Below are positions 39,217 through 50,510 of a stretch of DNA of 64,000 nucleotides, one piece after another. The notes under the pieces were generated by a model. It was not told the origin of the DNA. It did no database searches and saw only the letters and a list, made by a program, of their open reading frames with translations. The position numbers and the translations under genes were made by a program. Source of the DNA: Epithemia pelagica (taxonomy: Eukaryota; Bacillariophyta; Bacillariophyceae; Surirellales; Surirellaceae); contig OX337232.1 of assembly GCA_946965045.2 (NCBI GenBank), positions 3,038,001 through 3,102,000 on the forward strand, written 5' to 3'. Each line of letters starts with the position of its first letter. The first letter of the stretch is position 1.

Positions 39217-41244
39217 TTACGTCGTGTCGTTGTCCTTTTGGGAGTTCGGTGCCAGTGTCGATAGAGGTTTCTCCACGCTCATTTCGGTGGCCAATGCCGA
39301 CTGAAACAATTCTTCTTCGGACGGCGGAAGCTGTGCCGCCAATTGTTCAAACAGTATATCTTCCCGAATCCGCCATTGCGCATCGGCTTGCTGCTGTTGC
39401 GTTTGGTGGCTGTCCACCTCCTTGTCCTCCAGTGGTGGTGGTTTCTTGTTCTTGGCGTGTTTGGAACCTCGTGGGTGGTGGTCGATCGTACCACCACCCG
39501 TCATGGCCTCCAATTCCAGTTCCACCCGATCTTCAAAGCCGGGTCCAAAATACAATTGCGTGCTGACCATGGCTTGCTTAGGCTGTTGTTGGTTGTCGCG
39601 AGGATTGCGACTCGGAAACAGGGGAATGGGTTTGACATGGGGATGTTCCATGGCGCGCGCAATATCCTCGGCCGTTAATTGTCTGGGTGGTAGTGGTTCG
39701 TCGTCTTGGTTGGTGGGACGAGCTTTTGGTACTGGTGGCGTCGTTTGGTCCTTTGGTGTACCAGCAGCACCACTACTATTGCTACGAGAAGGACGTGGAT
39801 CATCTCGAATGGCAATGGCCTGTTCGACAATGCGACCCAAAAAATCATGCGCCAAAAAGGCCAAGGCTCCCGTGGTTTCCGAATTGGGTGGCAAGAGAGT
39901 CGCCGTCTCTGTCGCGGCACCCTCTGTGGTACTAGCACTATTACCTCCAGTGGGATCAAATCCGAGCCAATGCAAAAATCGCACTTCTTCCCAGGCCATG
40001 TGGGACCAAACCCCTTGTCGGCGTGCCCCACTTTGTTTTTGGTGTTGCTTGTCGTGCTGCTGTTGTTGAGCCCATTCCGTGGCCTTGGCATCTCGTCGTT
40101 GGTTGGGCAAAAAGGATCCTTGATGCCGGACGGCCGAAAATTCCAAATATCCCTCGCGTTTCATGTGCAAGGTGCGAACATCAAAGGCGTGCGCCCGTTC
40201 CTGCAAATGACCACCCACGACCACGACGGGATCCTCCTGTCTGTCGGTTTGGGATTGTGTTTGTGGCTGCGTTTCGTCGTCTCGTTGTGGATCGGCTTCT
40301 TCCTTCATTTGATTCCATCGAATAAAGGCATTCATTTCTTGGGGAAAGAGAGGAATGAGATCGGCCATGGCAAATCCACAGGGTGGATTGGAATGTCGAA
40401 CATCTTTTTGTTGGACGCGATACAAGTCGGCCGTGGACAAGGTCGAATATTCTCCACCGCCCTTTTTGTCTACCACCGACTTGGCTTGTTGGTACACGGC
40501 TTGTGTGGTCCGTCGTTGATGACGGGCATCTTGAATGGCCACCAACATACTGCGACGCGTACCGAGTAGGGTGGCTTGGACGGCGGCGGGATCCGGACAA
40601 GGACCATCGCCAAAAACCACCATCATTTTGGCACCTTGACGTCCCAGTGGAATGGTTTCGTACAAGGACAGATCCAAGGCACGACTGGTCGTCGTCGGTT
40701 TGGTGTCGGATGAGGATGGGGGCGTCTTGCGTTTGCGACCACTGCGGCGTGAGACAGCCTCGGACTGTGTTGTTGTGGTTGATCTTGCCGGATTGATCGT
40801 TGTAGTAGTAGTTGTTGTTGTTGCGTTTTGTTTCTGGGGAGTGCCATCCTCGTCGTCGTCGTCATCGTAGTTTTGAAAATCGTACTGCACTCGAATGCCC
40901 TGGGTCGGTTCAGTGGTTGTGGTACTATTATGACGCGTATTGGGAGCCTTGTGGTGGGTGGACAATCGGGTTGGTTGGGTGGCAGTCGTTGCGGCAGGAG
41001 GGACGGCTGTGGTGGTTTTCGGGGGTGCCTTGGACGACGACGACGAACCGGCAACGAGCAATTGAGTGACCGCGTCTTCGACTTGTTCCTTGGAAGCTCT
41101 CCCCGAGGCACAATCGGTCACCAAACGATAGACTTGATCCAAATCAAGTAGCGCTGCTCCTCCAGGAGGACCAACCGGTGGTGGCTGCTGGGGAGGAGAA
41201 GAGGAGGAACCCGTCGTTCCTGTCCTTCTTTTGGGGGTCGTCAT
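39217..41244 (-). CDS. Unknown low-complexity regulatory-looking protein
   Basis: 675 residues from ATG 41244; the frame continues upstream without ATG. It is rich in Thr, Gln, Pro and Ser with an acidic run (DDDDDEDGTPQK) and a basic motif (RRSGRKRKTPP) that could be a nuclear localisation signal. More ordered islands are ALDLSLYETIPLGRQGAKMM, TLSTADLYRVQQKDVRHSN, TLHMKREGYLEFSAVR, WEEVRFLHWLGFDP and GALAFLAHDFLGRIVEQAI. The last has the look of a histone-fold helix as in SAGA/TFIID subunits such as Ada1, but that is a guess. It is probably a nuclear transcription-related protein. Confidence 0.55.
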   Translation of the reverse strand: MTTPKRRTGTTGSSSSPPQQPPPVGPPGGAALLDLDQVYRLVTDCASGRASKEQVEDAVTQLLVAGSSSSSKAPPKTTTAVPPAATTATQPTRLSTHHKAPNTRHNSTTTTEPTQGIRVQYDFQNYDDDDDEDGTPQKQNATTTTTTTTINPARSTTTTQSEAVSRRSGRKRKTPPSSSDTKPTTTSRALDLSLYETIPLGRQGAKMMVVFGDGPCPDPAAVQATLLGTRRSMLVAIQDARHQRRTTQAVYQQAKSVVDKKGGGEYSTLSTADLYRVQQKDVRHSNPPCGFAMADLIPLFPQEMNAFIRWNQMKEEADPQRDDETQPQTQSQTDRQEDPVVVVGGHLQERAHAFDVRTLHMKREGYLEFSAVRHQGSFLPNQRRDAKATEWAQQQQHDKQHQKQSGARRQGVWSHMAWEEVRFLHWLGFDPTGGNSASTTEGAATETATLLPPNSETTGALAFLAHDFLGRIVEQAIAIRDDPRPSRSNSSGAAGTPKDQTTPPVPKARPTNQDDEPLPPRQLTAEDIARAMEHPHVKPIPLFPSRNPRDNQQQPKQAMVSTQLYFGPGFEDRVELELEAMTGGGTIDHHPRGSKHAKNKKPPPLEDKEVDSHQTQQQQADAQWRIREDILFEQLAAQLPPSEEELFQSALATEMSVEKPLSTLAPNSQKDNDTT

Positions 41245-41707
41245 GGTGGGATGGGCGCGTGAAGAATTTGCAGACCGATGCAGTCGCGGTTCTAAAACGC
41301 GGTGCGAGCCGACGACTGCAAGACGCTGCCTCAAAAGCTACCCCGTCCAAAATCGGTACACATAGCCCAACTTATTCCTTCGTTGTGACTTTTTCATCAT
41401 CTCTAGTCATGTGTGCAACATGGCATGGATCGGACGATCCTTGTTGTTTGACATGCTTGATGTCTACGTACAAGTGAGTTGGAGACAAGCAAACAAGCCA
41501 TTTTTCAGATCCAAAGGAATAGCTATCTATAGCTTTACAAGAAATGCAAAATTCATACTGGACAAGCCAAAAAAAGAGAGAGAAACAAACAGGAACAATT
41601 TGTTCTCATAGAATAGAAGGATGCGAGGCTGCTTGACAGGGAAACGACGATTTCCAGGTCTTTGCAGCGAAAAAGAGAGAAAGAGAAACGGAAGGACTCA
41701 CAAAACC
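41245..41707. other. Spacer, no gene seen
   Basis: Upstream region of the 675-residue minus-strand gene and 3' flank of the LRR pseudogene. Purine-rich words (AAAGAGAGAGAAAC, near 41574 and 41672) occur twice. No coding signal. Confidence 0.4.
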
Positions 41708-44700
41708 TCAACACTCGACCCATGGCTTGCAACATTCGCCACAGCATGTGCAACAGGTCGTCGTATCACAGGTCACTTCCGCCTCGTCCACCACGGGCCC
41801 AGCACCACCAGGACTCGAAGACATGGCGCAATCGACGCCCAAGGCCGTTCATGGGCCACCGTCATTACGATTGGCACAAATGTCGTCCGGCATGGATCCC
41901 GTCAAGTCGTTGCTGTACAAGTGCAGTTCCTCCAATTGGGTCAGATTGGCCAAGGCGGCCGGAATGGATTGGTGGAGAAAATTGTCATTGAGGCGCAAGA
42001 TACGGAGATTGTTCAGGTCAGACAACTCGGTGGGAATGGTTCCCGTAATGCCACAACTCGACAGATCCAATCGTTGCAAGGTGGTCAAGAGCGCTAGGGT
42101 GGTCGGAAGACTCCCACCCAACGCATTACCTTCGGCCTTGAACTCGACCAATTGGGCAAACCCTTGACCATCGAAAGCGTCTTGCAAACCACCCGTCAAA
42201 CCGGAATATCCCATGTAAATCCGTTGCAGATTGGGCAAGGTTTTGAATATCGTGGGAATCGTGCTTTGCAAGGAGATGGAGGTCAAGTCCAAAATTTTGA
42301 GTTGGTCCATGGTTTGGAAAATGGTTTCATTCAAGGGTCCATGAAAGTTGGCCAAGGGCAAGCTGAGACGTTGCAAATTGGTCAATTGGGCCAATTGCGG
42401 TGGGAGACCGTCGTATTCAAAGCCTCCCTTGGTCAAATCCAACACGGTCAATTGTGTCAAGTCTCCCAACCATCCCACTTGCTCATCGCCGGTATTGCTC
42501 AAGCGTGGATTTCCCAACAGAGTCAAGGAACGAAGCGAGTCTTGGAGCAAGGTGACTTCAATCGGAAACAAACCCGTGAAATCGTAGTGTGAAAAGTTAC
42601 TTTCCGTCACGGGACCATACGATGACAACACACCATTGTTCTCCTCGGTAAAATCACAGTTTATTCCATGCCATTGGCATTCATTGGGTTCCACCATCCA
42701 GGCATTGAGTGTCGTGGTGGCCGATACACTGGCCAACCCCTCGAGCGTGGAATAATAAATACAGGCCAAGGCGTAGCGTTGGGCAATTCTCCAGTCGGGC
42801 ATGTCCAGAGACGCCGTGTTTTCCACAAACCGCAAGGCTTGGACCCAATACGACGACGGGTCGTCGTTTTGGAATTCCGTCCCGCCGTAAATGGCCTAGT
42901 TGGCCGCCAACAAGAGTTCAATGGCCGAGGGGACATGCTCCGTCGGCGAACTGGAAGGTCTCGTCGAGACACTGGGAGAACTGGAAGGTCTTGGTGAGAC
43001 GCTAGGAGAGGCCGTAATGGTGGGGGCCGCCGTCGGGTCCAGTGTGGGAGACAGTGTCGGACTGGAGTGACAGTGACACAAGGCCTGGGCCTTTTCCACA
43101 CAAACGGCGTCCCATTCATTGTTGCAACAAAAGGGATCTTCTTCGCACACGACACATTCGCATTCGGAACAACTACAACCCGTTCCAAAATGAATGGTAT
43201 TACAAGTACCACATACACCGTCGTCGGTTACACAGTGTCCCGAACAAGAAGAAGAAGAAGCGTCCTCCTTGTCAGTGGGCTGAGACGATGGACTGGAGGA
43301 TGAATCTGCGGTCCTGTCGACGACGGTTGGAGGACTACTGCACGCACACAGTTCTTGGGCTAATTGGGCGCAGGTTTCGTCCCATTCCGTATGGCAACAA
43401 GAGGGTTGTGCTTGACAGACGGTACATTCACATCCCGCACAGGCACAACCGGGGGATCCATCCAGAACACTGCTGGACGATTGGCAGTCCAGACACGAAT
43501 CTGCATCGCAGACCAGGGATGCTTCACTGTTACAATCCCCCGAAGGACTCGTCGGAAAGTGGGTTGCGAGGGAAACCGGTGCCATGGTCGGTGTGACTCC
43601 GGCTGTGGAGGGAGTTTGTAGATTGGGTGTTGGCGCAATGGTTGGTGATGGAGACGGGACGGACGTGGGTTCCCTGGAACCAGTACTGGCTTGGTCTTTT
43701 TCCAGACTGCTGGGTTGGTCCGAACGGGAGCGATCGCTCATCATTACCACTACTGTAACGACAGTGACGACAACTGCCACCATGAGACAGATACTCAACC
43801 CCGACAAGAGTCGGACCCGACATTGTTGTCGTTCTTGATATTCCTTGTCTTCATCCAGTGGATGGGCTTCGACGAGCATGGTGCATGAGGCGCGAGTCGA
43901 ACTGCCATGATAACTCGAGGACAAGTGTTCCTGTGAAGAAGAGGACTCGTCACCACCACCACTGCTGTTGCTGTCGCTGTGGCTGTCGTGTTCCACCACC
44001 AATGTGGCGGAAATCAAAAATTCTTCGGATCGGCTTTGACGTCGGTCGCGGCGTCGACTGAGCGACTCTCGTCTTTGAAATGAGTTTCGTCGGTCGGACC
44101 CTGGTGTACGAGGAGTGTGTGGTGGTTTGTTTCGATCTTCTTCCTCGTCGTCGTCGATACTGCTGCTTCCCGACGATGTCGGTGGTGTCGTTGCCGATGC
44201 TGCCAATGCAAGCAAGGAATTTCTTTGAATTGGTTTGTCGGCTTCTTCATGCGGGCGTTGTCCGTTCTCACCATCGACGCGTGTGCGCTCGTGAGTTTCG
44301 TTCAAGGTAAAGTTCACCTCACTGTCCTCTACAAAGACAATTTCTTCTTCTTCTTCGTGTTGTTCCAGCCCATAGCTTGGAGTGCTGAATAAACCTGCGT
44401 TTTCATTGTTGTTGTGGTTTTGATGGTCAACATGCAATGAGTGATTGACAGGGACGTTCGAACTGCGGCGACTCTGTCGCGTAACCGTTGATACGTGTGA
44501 ATCTCCTTGCATAGCATTGTCACAGGTCTTTGACGAGACTAGAACTGAACGACGAGACGGAGAAGCGACGAATGCCGCCTTGTCAGCAGCTACACTGTCT
44601 CCCAAAGAAGGATGAGATTCTGCAGTCTCATTTGTGGATGAAAAAGACGCCTTGTCGTCTTTGTACTTGTTGCCATTGTTGTCAGGACTCTTGGTGGTCA

Positions 44701-45436
44701 CCGGTAGAGGTGGCTCCAATTTGGTATTGATTGATGTTGAGAGCTCCGTCTCAATTCTTTGCGACCCATTGCTTTGAGTCGAAGATATGGTGGATGTGGA
44801 TGAAGAGTTGCACCAGTAGGCTCCGGGTCGTTTCGAAGGAGGACGACAGTGCGCCGCCAACTGTCGCATGTCCTTTTTCTCCTTGTCGTTTTCATCTGCC
44901 TTGTCTTGCTTGGACGCCTTGTCTTGCTTGGACGACAAGGATATGGTTGTCCTTTCAGTGCCATTTTTCACAGAAGCAGCATCATCGTCCAAATGACTGT
45001 TTTGAGTAGTTACCGATCTTGGTGGTTCGTTGGGTGTGTAAGAGGAGGAGGAAGGAGGCATTGAAACTGTTCTGTCACTATTTTGGCTAGTCATTTGTGG
45101 ATTCCACAAACTGGAGGTCGATAGAGATAAGGAGGTATGAGACATGGAGGGCACCGATGGATCCAAGTTGGTCGACAAGGACTCTGCGGGCTCTGTTGTT
45201 GTGGTTGAAACTGGTTTTTGCTGAGATAAACTAGTGCCAGCTTCCAACATGCCCAAGGACGAAATGGAATGGTCGTCTGTATCGATGTCATTGATCTTTT
45301 CTTGTGCCCTAAATTCAACTCTCAACTCATCCTCTTGCTCGTTCTTCAACTTTTGAGGCGGTATTGCCACTTCATTGATATCCTCTGTTTGCAAAGATGG
45401 ACAACTCTTCGTGCCGATCCATTGCAGCTTCTGCCA
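41708..45436 (-). pseudogene. LRR membrane protein gene broken by in-frame stops
   Basis: A paralogue of the gene at 56942-59404 with the same architecture: a long Ser/Thr-rich N-terminus, one transmembrane segment (CRVRLLSGLSICLMVAVVVT, near 43800), two cysteine-rich units with CEC.VC..D/QP.CC..EWD (43100-43450), and about seven plant-type LRRs (NLQRIYMGYSGLTGGL, TLQRLDLSSCGITGTIP, NNLRILRLNDNFLH). The C-terminus is Cys-rich (TCDTTTCCTCCGECC). The frame holds from 45394 to 41708 but has TAG at 42896-42898, where the paralogue has Tyr, and TGA at 41849-41851. The only good ATG near the start (45436) is out of frame with the rest, so a start-proximal frameshift or an unseen intron is also needed. 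Such LRR proteins are abundant in pennate diatoms; role unknown. Confidence 0.75.
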
Positions 45437-45879
45437 TGGTAACTCTCGGCAACTTTGCTTTTTTATTCTCTGGTTTTATACGTTGCAGACGCAACTCGTC
45501 TATCCCAAATAAATTATAACAACATTGGTGGTGAGTGGTGACACCACAAGATACTATAAAGTTGCTTTCTACAATGATATGTTAGGCTTTGGGCATATGC
45601 TAATTCACACATCTTCACATCACTCTCGACATTCAAACTATGAATGCGTTTAGATGGGGGGCCTCCAAAGTGCATTGGAACGGTCGGGAACAATGCTCTA
45701 CCATCGTGGACATCCCTCATCTTTCTGTGTGGCCACGTCTGCCGTGTGCCAGTCTGTTTTCGCGGACCACATCCGACCTCGTATTGGCCAATTTCCCACA
45801 CTTGCTCACATTTTGGTCTAAAGGACACGTGGTGCAAAGACATTATATTATATTCAGCACTCATTAGAACTTGCAAACC
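45437..45879. other. Divergent spacer between LRR pseudogene and desaturase
   Basis: Holds the desaturase promoter. AT-rich ATTATATTATATTC at about 45843-45856 lies 24-37 bp upstream of the start codon and may include the TATA or initiator region. A long antisense frame runs through it but is a codon-bias shadow of the desaturase. Confidence 0.4.
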
Positions 45880-47298
45880 ATGGGCAAGGGAGGAAACGCC
45901 GTACCAGTCGAGAGAAAGATCTCCTGGACTGAAGTCCAACAGCACCGAACACCTGAGGATGCTTGGGTTGTCTACAAGGACAAGGTCTACGATGTGTCCA
46001 ACTGGCATGAACATCCAGGTGGCGGTGTGATCTTCACACATGCGGGAGACGATATGACTGATATCTTTGCCGCATTCCACGCCCCTGGATCCCAAAACTT
46101 GATGAAGAAGTTCTACATTGGAGACGTGATTGCCGATACGATCCCCAAAACGGAACAACAACTCGCTTTCGAGAAAGGATACCGAGAACTCCGATCTCAA
46201 CTTGTGATGATGGGTCTCTTCAAGTCGGACAAACTTTTCTACGCTTACAAGTGCCTCAGCACTCTTTTGCTTTGGGTTGTTCCATGCTACATTGTTCACA
46301 TCTCGGATAGCACATTGGTTCACATGGCGTGTGCCTTTTGCATCGGTCTTTTGTTCCAACAATGTGGATGGTTGGCCCATGACTTTATTCACCACCAAGT
46401 TTTCCGCTACCGCAAATACGGAGACTTGGCAGGTATCTTCTGGGGCAACTTTTTGCAGGGATACTCTGTGCAATGGTGGAAAAATAAGCACAATGGTCAT
46501 CATGCTGTGCCCAATCTTCACAGTTCCTCGGCTCTCAGCCAAGATGGTGACCCGGATATTGATACTATGCCCTTGCTTGCCTGGAGTTTGAAACAAGCCC
46601 AGTCTTACCGTGAGCTCTCCAAAGATGGCAAAGACTCCCCCGTTGTCCGATTCCTTGTACGCAACCAGGCTCCCTTCTACTTCCCGATCTTGTTGTTGGC
46701 CCGCTTGTCTTGGATGAACGAGTCCTTCAAGTTCGCGTTTGGCCTTGGAGCCGCCTCGGAAAACGCTGCCCAAGAGCAAAAGTTGAAGGGGCTCATCTAC
46801 CCTCGTCTTGAACGTGGTGCCATTTTGCTTCACTACGCCTGGATGTTCGCAGTGTCCTCTGGATATGGAACCTTTGGTATTGGCAAGTCCATTGCATTTT
46901 TCATGATGTCTACTTGCTCGTGCGGTTTGTTGTTGGCTTTGGTGTTCGGATTGGGACACAACGGCATGGCCACATATGACGCCGATGCCCGCCCTGATTT
47001 TTGGAAGCTCCAAGTTACCACCACCCGAAATGTCATTGGAGGCCACGGTTTTCCTCAAGCCTTTGTGGATTGGTTCTGCGGTGGACTTCAGTTCCAAGTG
47101 GACCACCACTTGTTCCCCACCCTTCCTCGTCACAATCTGCGAAAGGCTCATGCATTGGTCGAATCGTTTTGCAAAGAATGGGGTGTCAAATACCATGAGG
47201 CCGATCTTGTGGACGGTACGATTGAAGTTTTGAACCATTTGAACAATGTGTCCAACGAATTTGTTTTGGACTTTGTGAAGGATGGCCCTACCATGTAA
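45880..47298 (+). CDS. Delta-6 front-end fatty acid desaturase with N-terminal cytochrome b5
   Basis: 472 residues from MGKGGN (ATG 45880, context AACCATGG). It inserts a delta-6 double bond into C18 acyl chains in the ER, the first step toward EPA. The cytochrome b5 domain has haem-binding HPGG (45-48) and AGDDMTDIFAAFHAPGS. The desaturase domain has the three histidine boxes HDFIHH (167-172), HNGHH (204-208) and QVDHH (406-410); Gln in the third box marks front-end desaturases. Four hydrophobic stretches lie in two pairs. Length and long shared blocks (SVQWWKNKHNGHHAVPNLH, LGHNGMATY) closely follow Phaeodactylum PtD6, so delta-6 rather than delta-5 is favoured. No introns, intact. Confidence 0.93.
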   Translation: MGKGGNAVPVERKISWTEVQQHRTPEDAWVVYKDKVYDVSNWHEHPGGGVIFTHAGDDMTDIFAAFHAPGSQNLMKKFYIGDVIADTIPKTEQQLAFEKGYRELRSQLVMMGLFKSDKLFYAYKCLSTLLLWVVPCYIVHISDSTLVHMACAFCIGLLFQQCGWLAHDFIHHQVFRYRKYGDLAGIFWGNFLQGYSVQWWKNKHNGHHAVPNLHSSSALSQDGDPDIDTMPLLAWSLKQAQSYRELSKDGKDSPVVRFLVRNQAPFYFPILLLARLSWMNESFKFAFGLGAASENAAQEQKLKGLIYPRLERGAILLHYAWMFAVSSGYGTFGIGKSIAFFMMSTCSCGLLLALVFGLGHNGMATYDADARPDFWKLQVTTTRNVIGGHGFPQAFVDWFCGGLQFQVDHHLFPTLPRHNLRKAHALVESFCKEWGVKYHEADLVDGTIEVLNHLNNVSNEFVLDFVKDGPTM

Positions 47299-48184
47299 AT
47301 ACATTAGATTCACCATATTATATTAAGTTCAGTAGAGGCAGATGATACGGATTGTCGGTCGTATGTCATAGGAGTAGCAAAGTTGCTTTAAAAAGTCTGA
47401 AAGATACTCTCGGGAGTTTCTAGCTACCCGCACTTTTCCTTCCGAATTGCACTGGTTATGGTAGGCCCCGGAAGTAACACTTCCGAATTCCGAATAGCGG
47501 AAGGTAAGAAATCCCTTGGACGTGAAAATGACGTTGAGGCTTTCTTCAAACGGCATGTCCGAGCTTGCTTTTCACGAACGCAATCAATTGATGAAGAGGG
47601 AAAAGAAACAAAGCTATCCCTCGATCGAGACCAATGCTTGGATGATGCATTGTTTAGCAGAGCATGTTTGGGATCGTGAAAATCTGCTTGATCTTGGCAC
47701 CCGTAACCCAACCTAAGAATTCTTCCAATAGATGATCCCTGTTGCTTCCTTGCCTTTCCACGTTCTTTCGTTTGAGATCTCCGGTGTGGAATGCCCTTTC
47801 TTTCACCATAACAAAGTTCCCATTAAGAGTTGAAAAGGAGAAGAAAAGAAACTTTAGTCGTTAGTCTTTCCTGATTGGAGTATCACAGAGTGTAGCTTGT
47901 AAAGTCATCTCGCCCATTCGAAATATGTGTCGTTGCAGCATCCTAAGAGAGTTCGACATGTGATATGGTTGAAAATATGAGTCCAAAGATTAGATTACTT
48001 AAATTGTTACCATGTTTCGAAAACTAATGACCATGCAATGAGACCATTCCAAAAAGGTGGATCCAAAAAATGGTCTCTCCACAGAAGAAGATTTGTGCGT
48101 GAGTGTGCGATTGAATCGGTGCCGTCGTCGTAGAAATATCGTGAGGAGGGGAGGCTAGGCCAAAATTCATCCTGGGTGTACCAT
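47299..48184. other. Spacer between convergent genes
   Basis: The 3' flank of the desaturase and 3' flank of the mitochondrial protein gene. A plus-strand stretch at about 47550-47716 (SELAFHERNQLMKREKKQ, AWMMHCLAEHVWDRENLL) is more protein-like than background and may be a gene remnant; it is not recognised. Otherwise nothing is seen. Confidence 0.35.
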
Positions 48185-49084
48185 TTAGTCGGTCCACAAC
48201 TTGCCACTGGGGTAAATGGTGTTGAGAGTGGACTGCGCAGCCAAAAAGCCCATGGCAGTGGAGGATCCAGCAATGCAGGATCCAACCATGTCAGGAGTAC
48301 CATCCTTGATGCCGACCACGTCGATCAACCAGTTCTGAGTGGGAAGGTAGGCGGCGTCGGTTCCAACAAAAAAGGCCGTAGCACCTCCAATGGCCGTCGA
48401 AAGAGAGGCATCCGTCTTTTGGTTGTCAAAAGTGGGCTCTTCAATGTAGGTCAAAGGACCACTGAGGATCGAACGTCCAACTCTCAAACCGAGGTAGAAG
48501 GCCACACCACAACCTGCCCATGTACCAAAAAAGACAGAGTTGAAAGGCAAGTTGGCACCTTGGAGGACATTCACCAAAGGCTGCCATGCAGTTCCGGAGC
48601 AAAAGGCGGCAGAGCCGAGCAAAATTCCGGTGTGCAATTCTTGAGTGAGGTTGATCTCAGAGTCGTAAACAGCCTTCTTGATTCCGTAGTATCCAACGTG
48701 ACCGGCCAATACACCCAAAGCATCACCAAGTCCAGTGGTCACGGCAAAGTTGAACGAGTCGCCAGCATATCCCCATCCGTCGGCAACAACCGAGGCCGTT
48801 TGCCAGCCGAATCCAGCTGGGAAGATCTTGGATACGGTCACTTCGCCAGTGTAGGTGAAACGGTCCAACACCGACGTGGTCTTTGCAGCTTCGGGCGCAG
48901 CTTCCGAGGCAGTGGCGTCGGCAGGTCGGACCGCCGATGAGTGGAATTCCCGACGGTCATCTTCTTCCTTCTTCTTGTTGTTCATGGGAGCCATGGACGA
49001 AGTTGAGCGAATGACAATGCCATTGCTACGACGAGCCAAGGCGGCGAGCATGGGACTACGACGAAAGGCGACGGAGGAAATCAT
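48185..49084 (-). CDS. Putative mitochondrial membrane protein, unknown function
   Basis: 299 residues from ATG 49084. The N-terminus (MISSVAFRRSPMLAALARRS) is Arg/Ser/Ala-rich without acids, a good mitochondrial presequence, followed by a charged linker to about 60. The rest is a compact Gly/Ala-rich membrane-like region with several moderately hydrophobic segments: FNFAVTTGLGDALGVLAG, TGILLGSAAFCSGTAW, FFGTWAGCGVAFYLGLRVG, AIGGATAFFVGTDAAYL and SCIAGSSTAMGFLAAQS. It looks like a conserved stramenopile inner-membrane protein, but I cannot name a family. The gene is intact and intronless. Confidence 0.65.
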   Translation of the reverse strand: MISSVAFRRSPMLAALARRSNGIVIRSTSSMAPMNNKKKEEDDRREFHSSAVRPADATASEAAPEAAKTTSVLDRFTYTGEVTVSKIFPAGFGWQTASVVADGWGYAGDSFNFAVTTGLGDALGVLAGHVGYYGIKKAVYDSEINLTQELHTGILLGSAAFCSGTAWQPLVNVLQGANLPFNSVFFGTWAGCGVAFYLGLRVGRSILSGPLTYIEEPTFDNQKTDASLSTAIGGATAFFVGTDAAYLPTQNWLIDVVGIKDGTPDMVGSCIAGSSTAMGFLAAQSTLNTIYPSGKLWTD

Positions 49085-49584
49085 TGTCACGGATGGAAGG
49101 TTTTGAACTGTTGGAAGATATGAGCAACGGATTGGATCGAACCAGTGTTAGATTTATGACAATATCTTTTTTGTGCAATGTTACGCAAAAGAGCCGCGGA
49201 TCGCGGAGATCCTCATCCTGAATCCTGGTCGATTTGACCCATGCCGTCCATTTGTTTCGGGGCTACTTTCAATGGTTCCCCACCATTGATCAGATGCAAC
49301 GTAGACTCTTTGGGGGGCGAAAAAAGTTATACGACTGATATTCAGGGGTGTATAAGAAGAGGAGAACGATTCCACTCAATGGGCACAGTACAAACCGGAT
49401 AGATGCCCCCATTAAATAAGGGGTCAAAAAACCCATTTTCATTCCGAGGCATGGTGACGACGTCGCTGTCGCTCCTGTTTCATCATCCGGGAGATGGGGT
49501 AATCCTGAGCAGGTCGCTACCTTACCAGTCAGATACTGACTGTGACCTATAGGAGTTACCGAACGCTTTTTCTGAATAAAGAAC
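49085..49584. other. Spacer with a possible dispersed remnant
   Basis: Promoter side of the mitochondrial protein gene. On the minus strand around 49480-49510, CTGCTCAGGATTACCCCA (peptide CSGLPHLP) recurs on the plus strand at about 55998-56015 (CSGLPQLP). This suggests two copies of an unidentified dispersed sequence. No intact gene. Confidence 0.35.
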
Positions 49585-49618
49585 ACTCTAGCCTGGGATC
49601 TGTAATCGACCTTATTTC

Positions 49619-49835
49619 GCCTAGAGTACTAGTATCGAGTACAGCCCTAATGTGAGAGTACGAGTATCGAGTACCTACTTCTGTACTCATACATGTTCGA
49701 GTACGAGTACCCAGCCACTCCTGACTGTACGAGTACGAGTATCAATGATTACTCGTCCATCGAATGTATAGAGAGTACGAGTATCGAGTATATACTCGCA
49801 AGTATTCCACTATACTCGAGTATTACTTGCACGAA
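49619..49835. repeat. Left subterminal repeat array of the 3.4-kb element
   Basis: At least seven occurrences of GAGTACGAGTA, GAGTATCGAGTA or TACTCGAGTATTAC in both orientations. The same words fill the right end. Subterminal repeats are usual transposase-binding sites in hAT-like elements (general knowledge; inference here). Confidence 0.75.
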
Positions 49836-49905
49836 TCCCGCTATGGTAGTCACGAGTCGTACTACGTGCTAGGCCGGCTAGTTTTTCATTTTAGCCGTGC
49901 CGATT

Positions 49906-50148
49906 TGTCCCCACTTTTTATGCTCTTTTTCCTTCACATGCAATTCGTCCCCACTTTTCTCGCTCTCTGCTTCATCCTATTTTGTCCTCACTTTTCCTGC
50001 TCTTTCCTTCACATGCAATTCGTCCCCACTTTTCTCGCTCTCTGCTTCATCCTATTTTGTCCTCACTTTTCCTGCTCTTTCCTTCACATGCACTTCGTCC
50101 CCACTTTTCTTTCTATCCTTTTCATCGCCATTTGTCCCCACCTAGCCT
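49906..50148. repeat. 75-bp tandem repeat
   Basis: Two full 75-bp units start at 49947 and 50022 (each GTCCCCACTTTTCTCGCTCT...), flanked by partial, diverged units on both sides. The units are nearly identical. The length is divisible by three, so an open frame runs through, but its Phe/Cys/Leu repeat composition is not evidence of a gene. Confidence 0.85.
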
Positions 50149-50510
50149 GCTCCTTTTGTCACTCAGGGATCAGGGAATCTACGTACAAGCCACTTTTCAC
50201 AACTAAACATCTACCTAAAATCCAAGTATATCGTCTCCTTCTTACAACATGATCCACCTCCTCTCATTTACAGCTAGGTTTACGTCCTCTTCATTGTTTT
50301 GGGTCTTGGGAGAAACCAGAGTGTTACAGGGCATAGCATTGTTCAATACATTGTTGCGACGAGGTCATGTGGACGTGAGTCTTTATTGACAATCCATGTC
50401 AAATGTCAAGGCAAGTTCTTCCATGGAAGAGGTGGAGAGATCTTAGGTGGGGTATCGCAACTAAGTTTCCACTCAAGTTTGATTCTGCTGAAGAACCATC
50501 AAGGCCACCA

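Noticed and set aside
45514-47316. 600-codon open frame on the minus strand opposite the desaturase
   Set aside because: Lies wholly antisense to a highly conserved, intact desaturase; composition has no known domain and the openness follows from the codon bias of the sense gene.
49906-50252. Open frame of 162 codons through the 75-bp tandem repeat
   Set aside because: Open only because the unit is a multiple of three; repetitive Phe/Cys/Leu composition and no homology.
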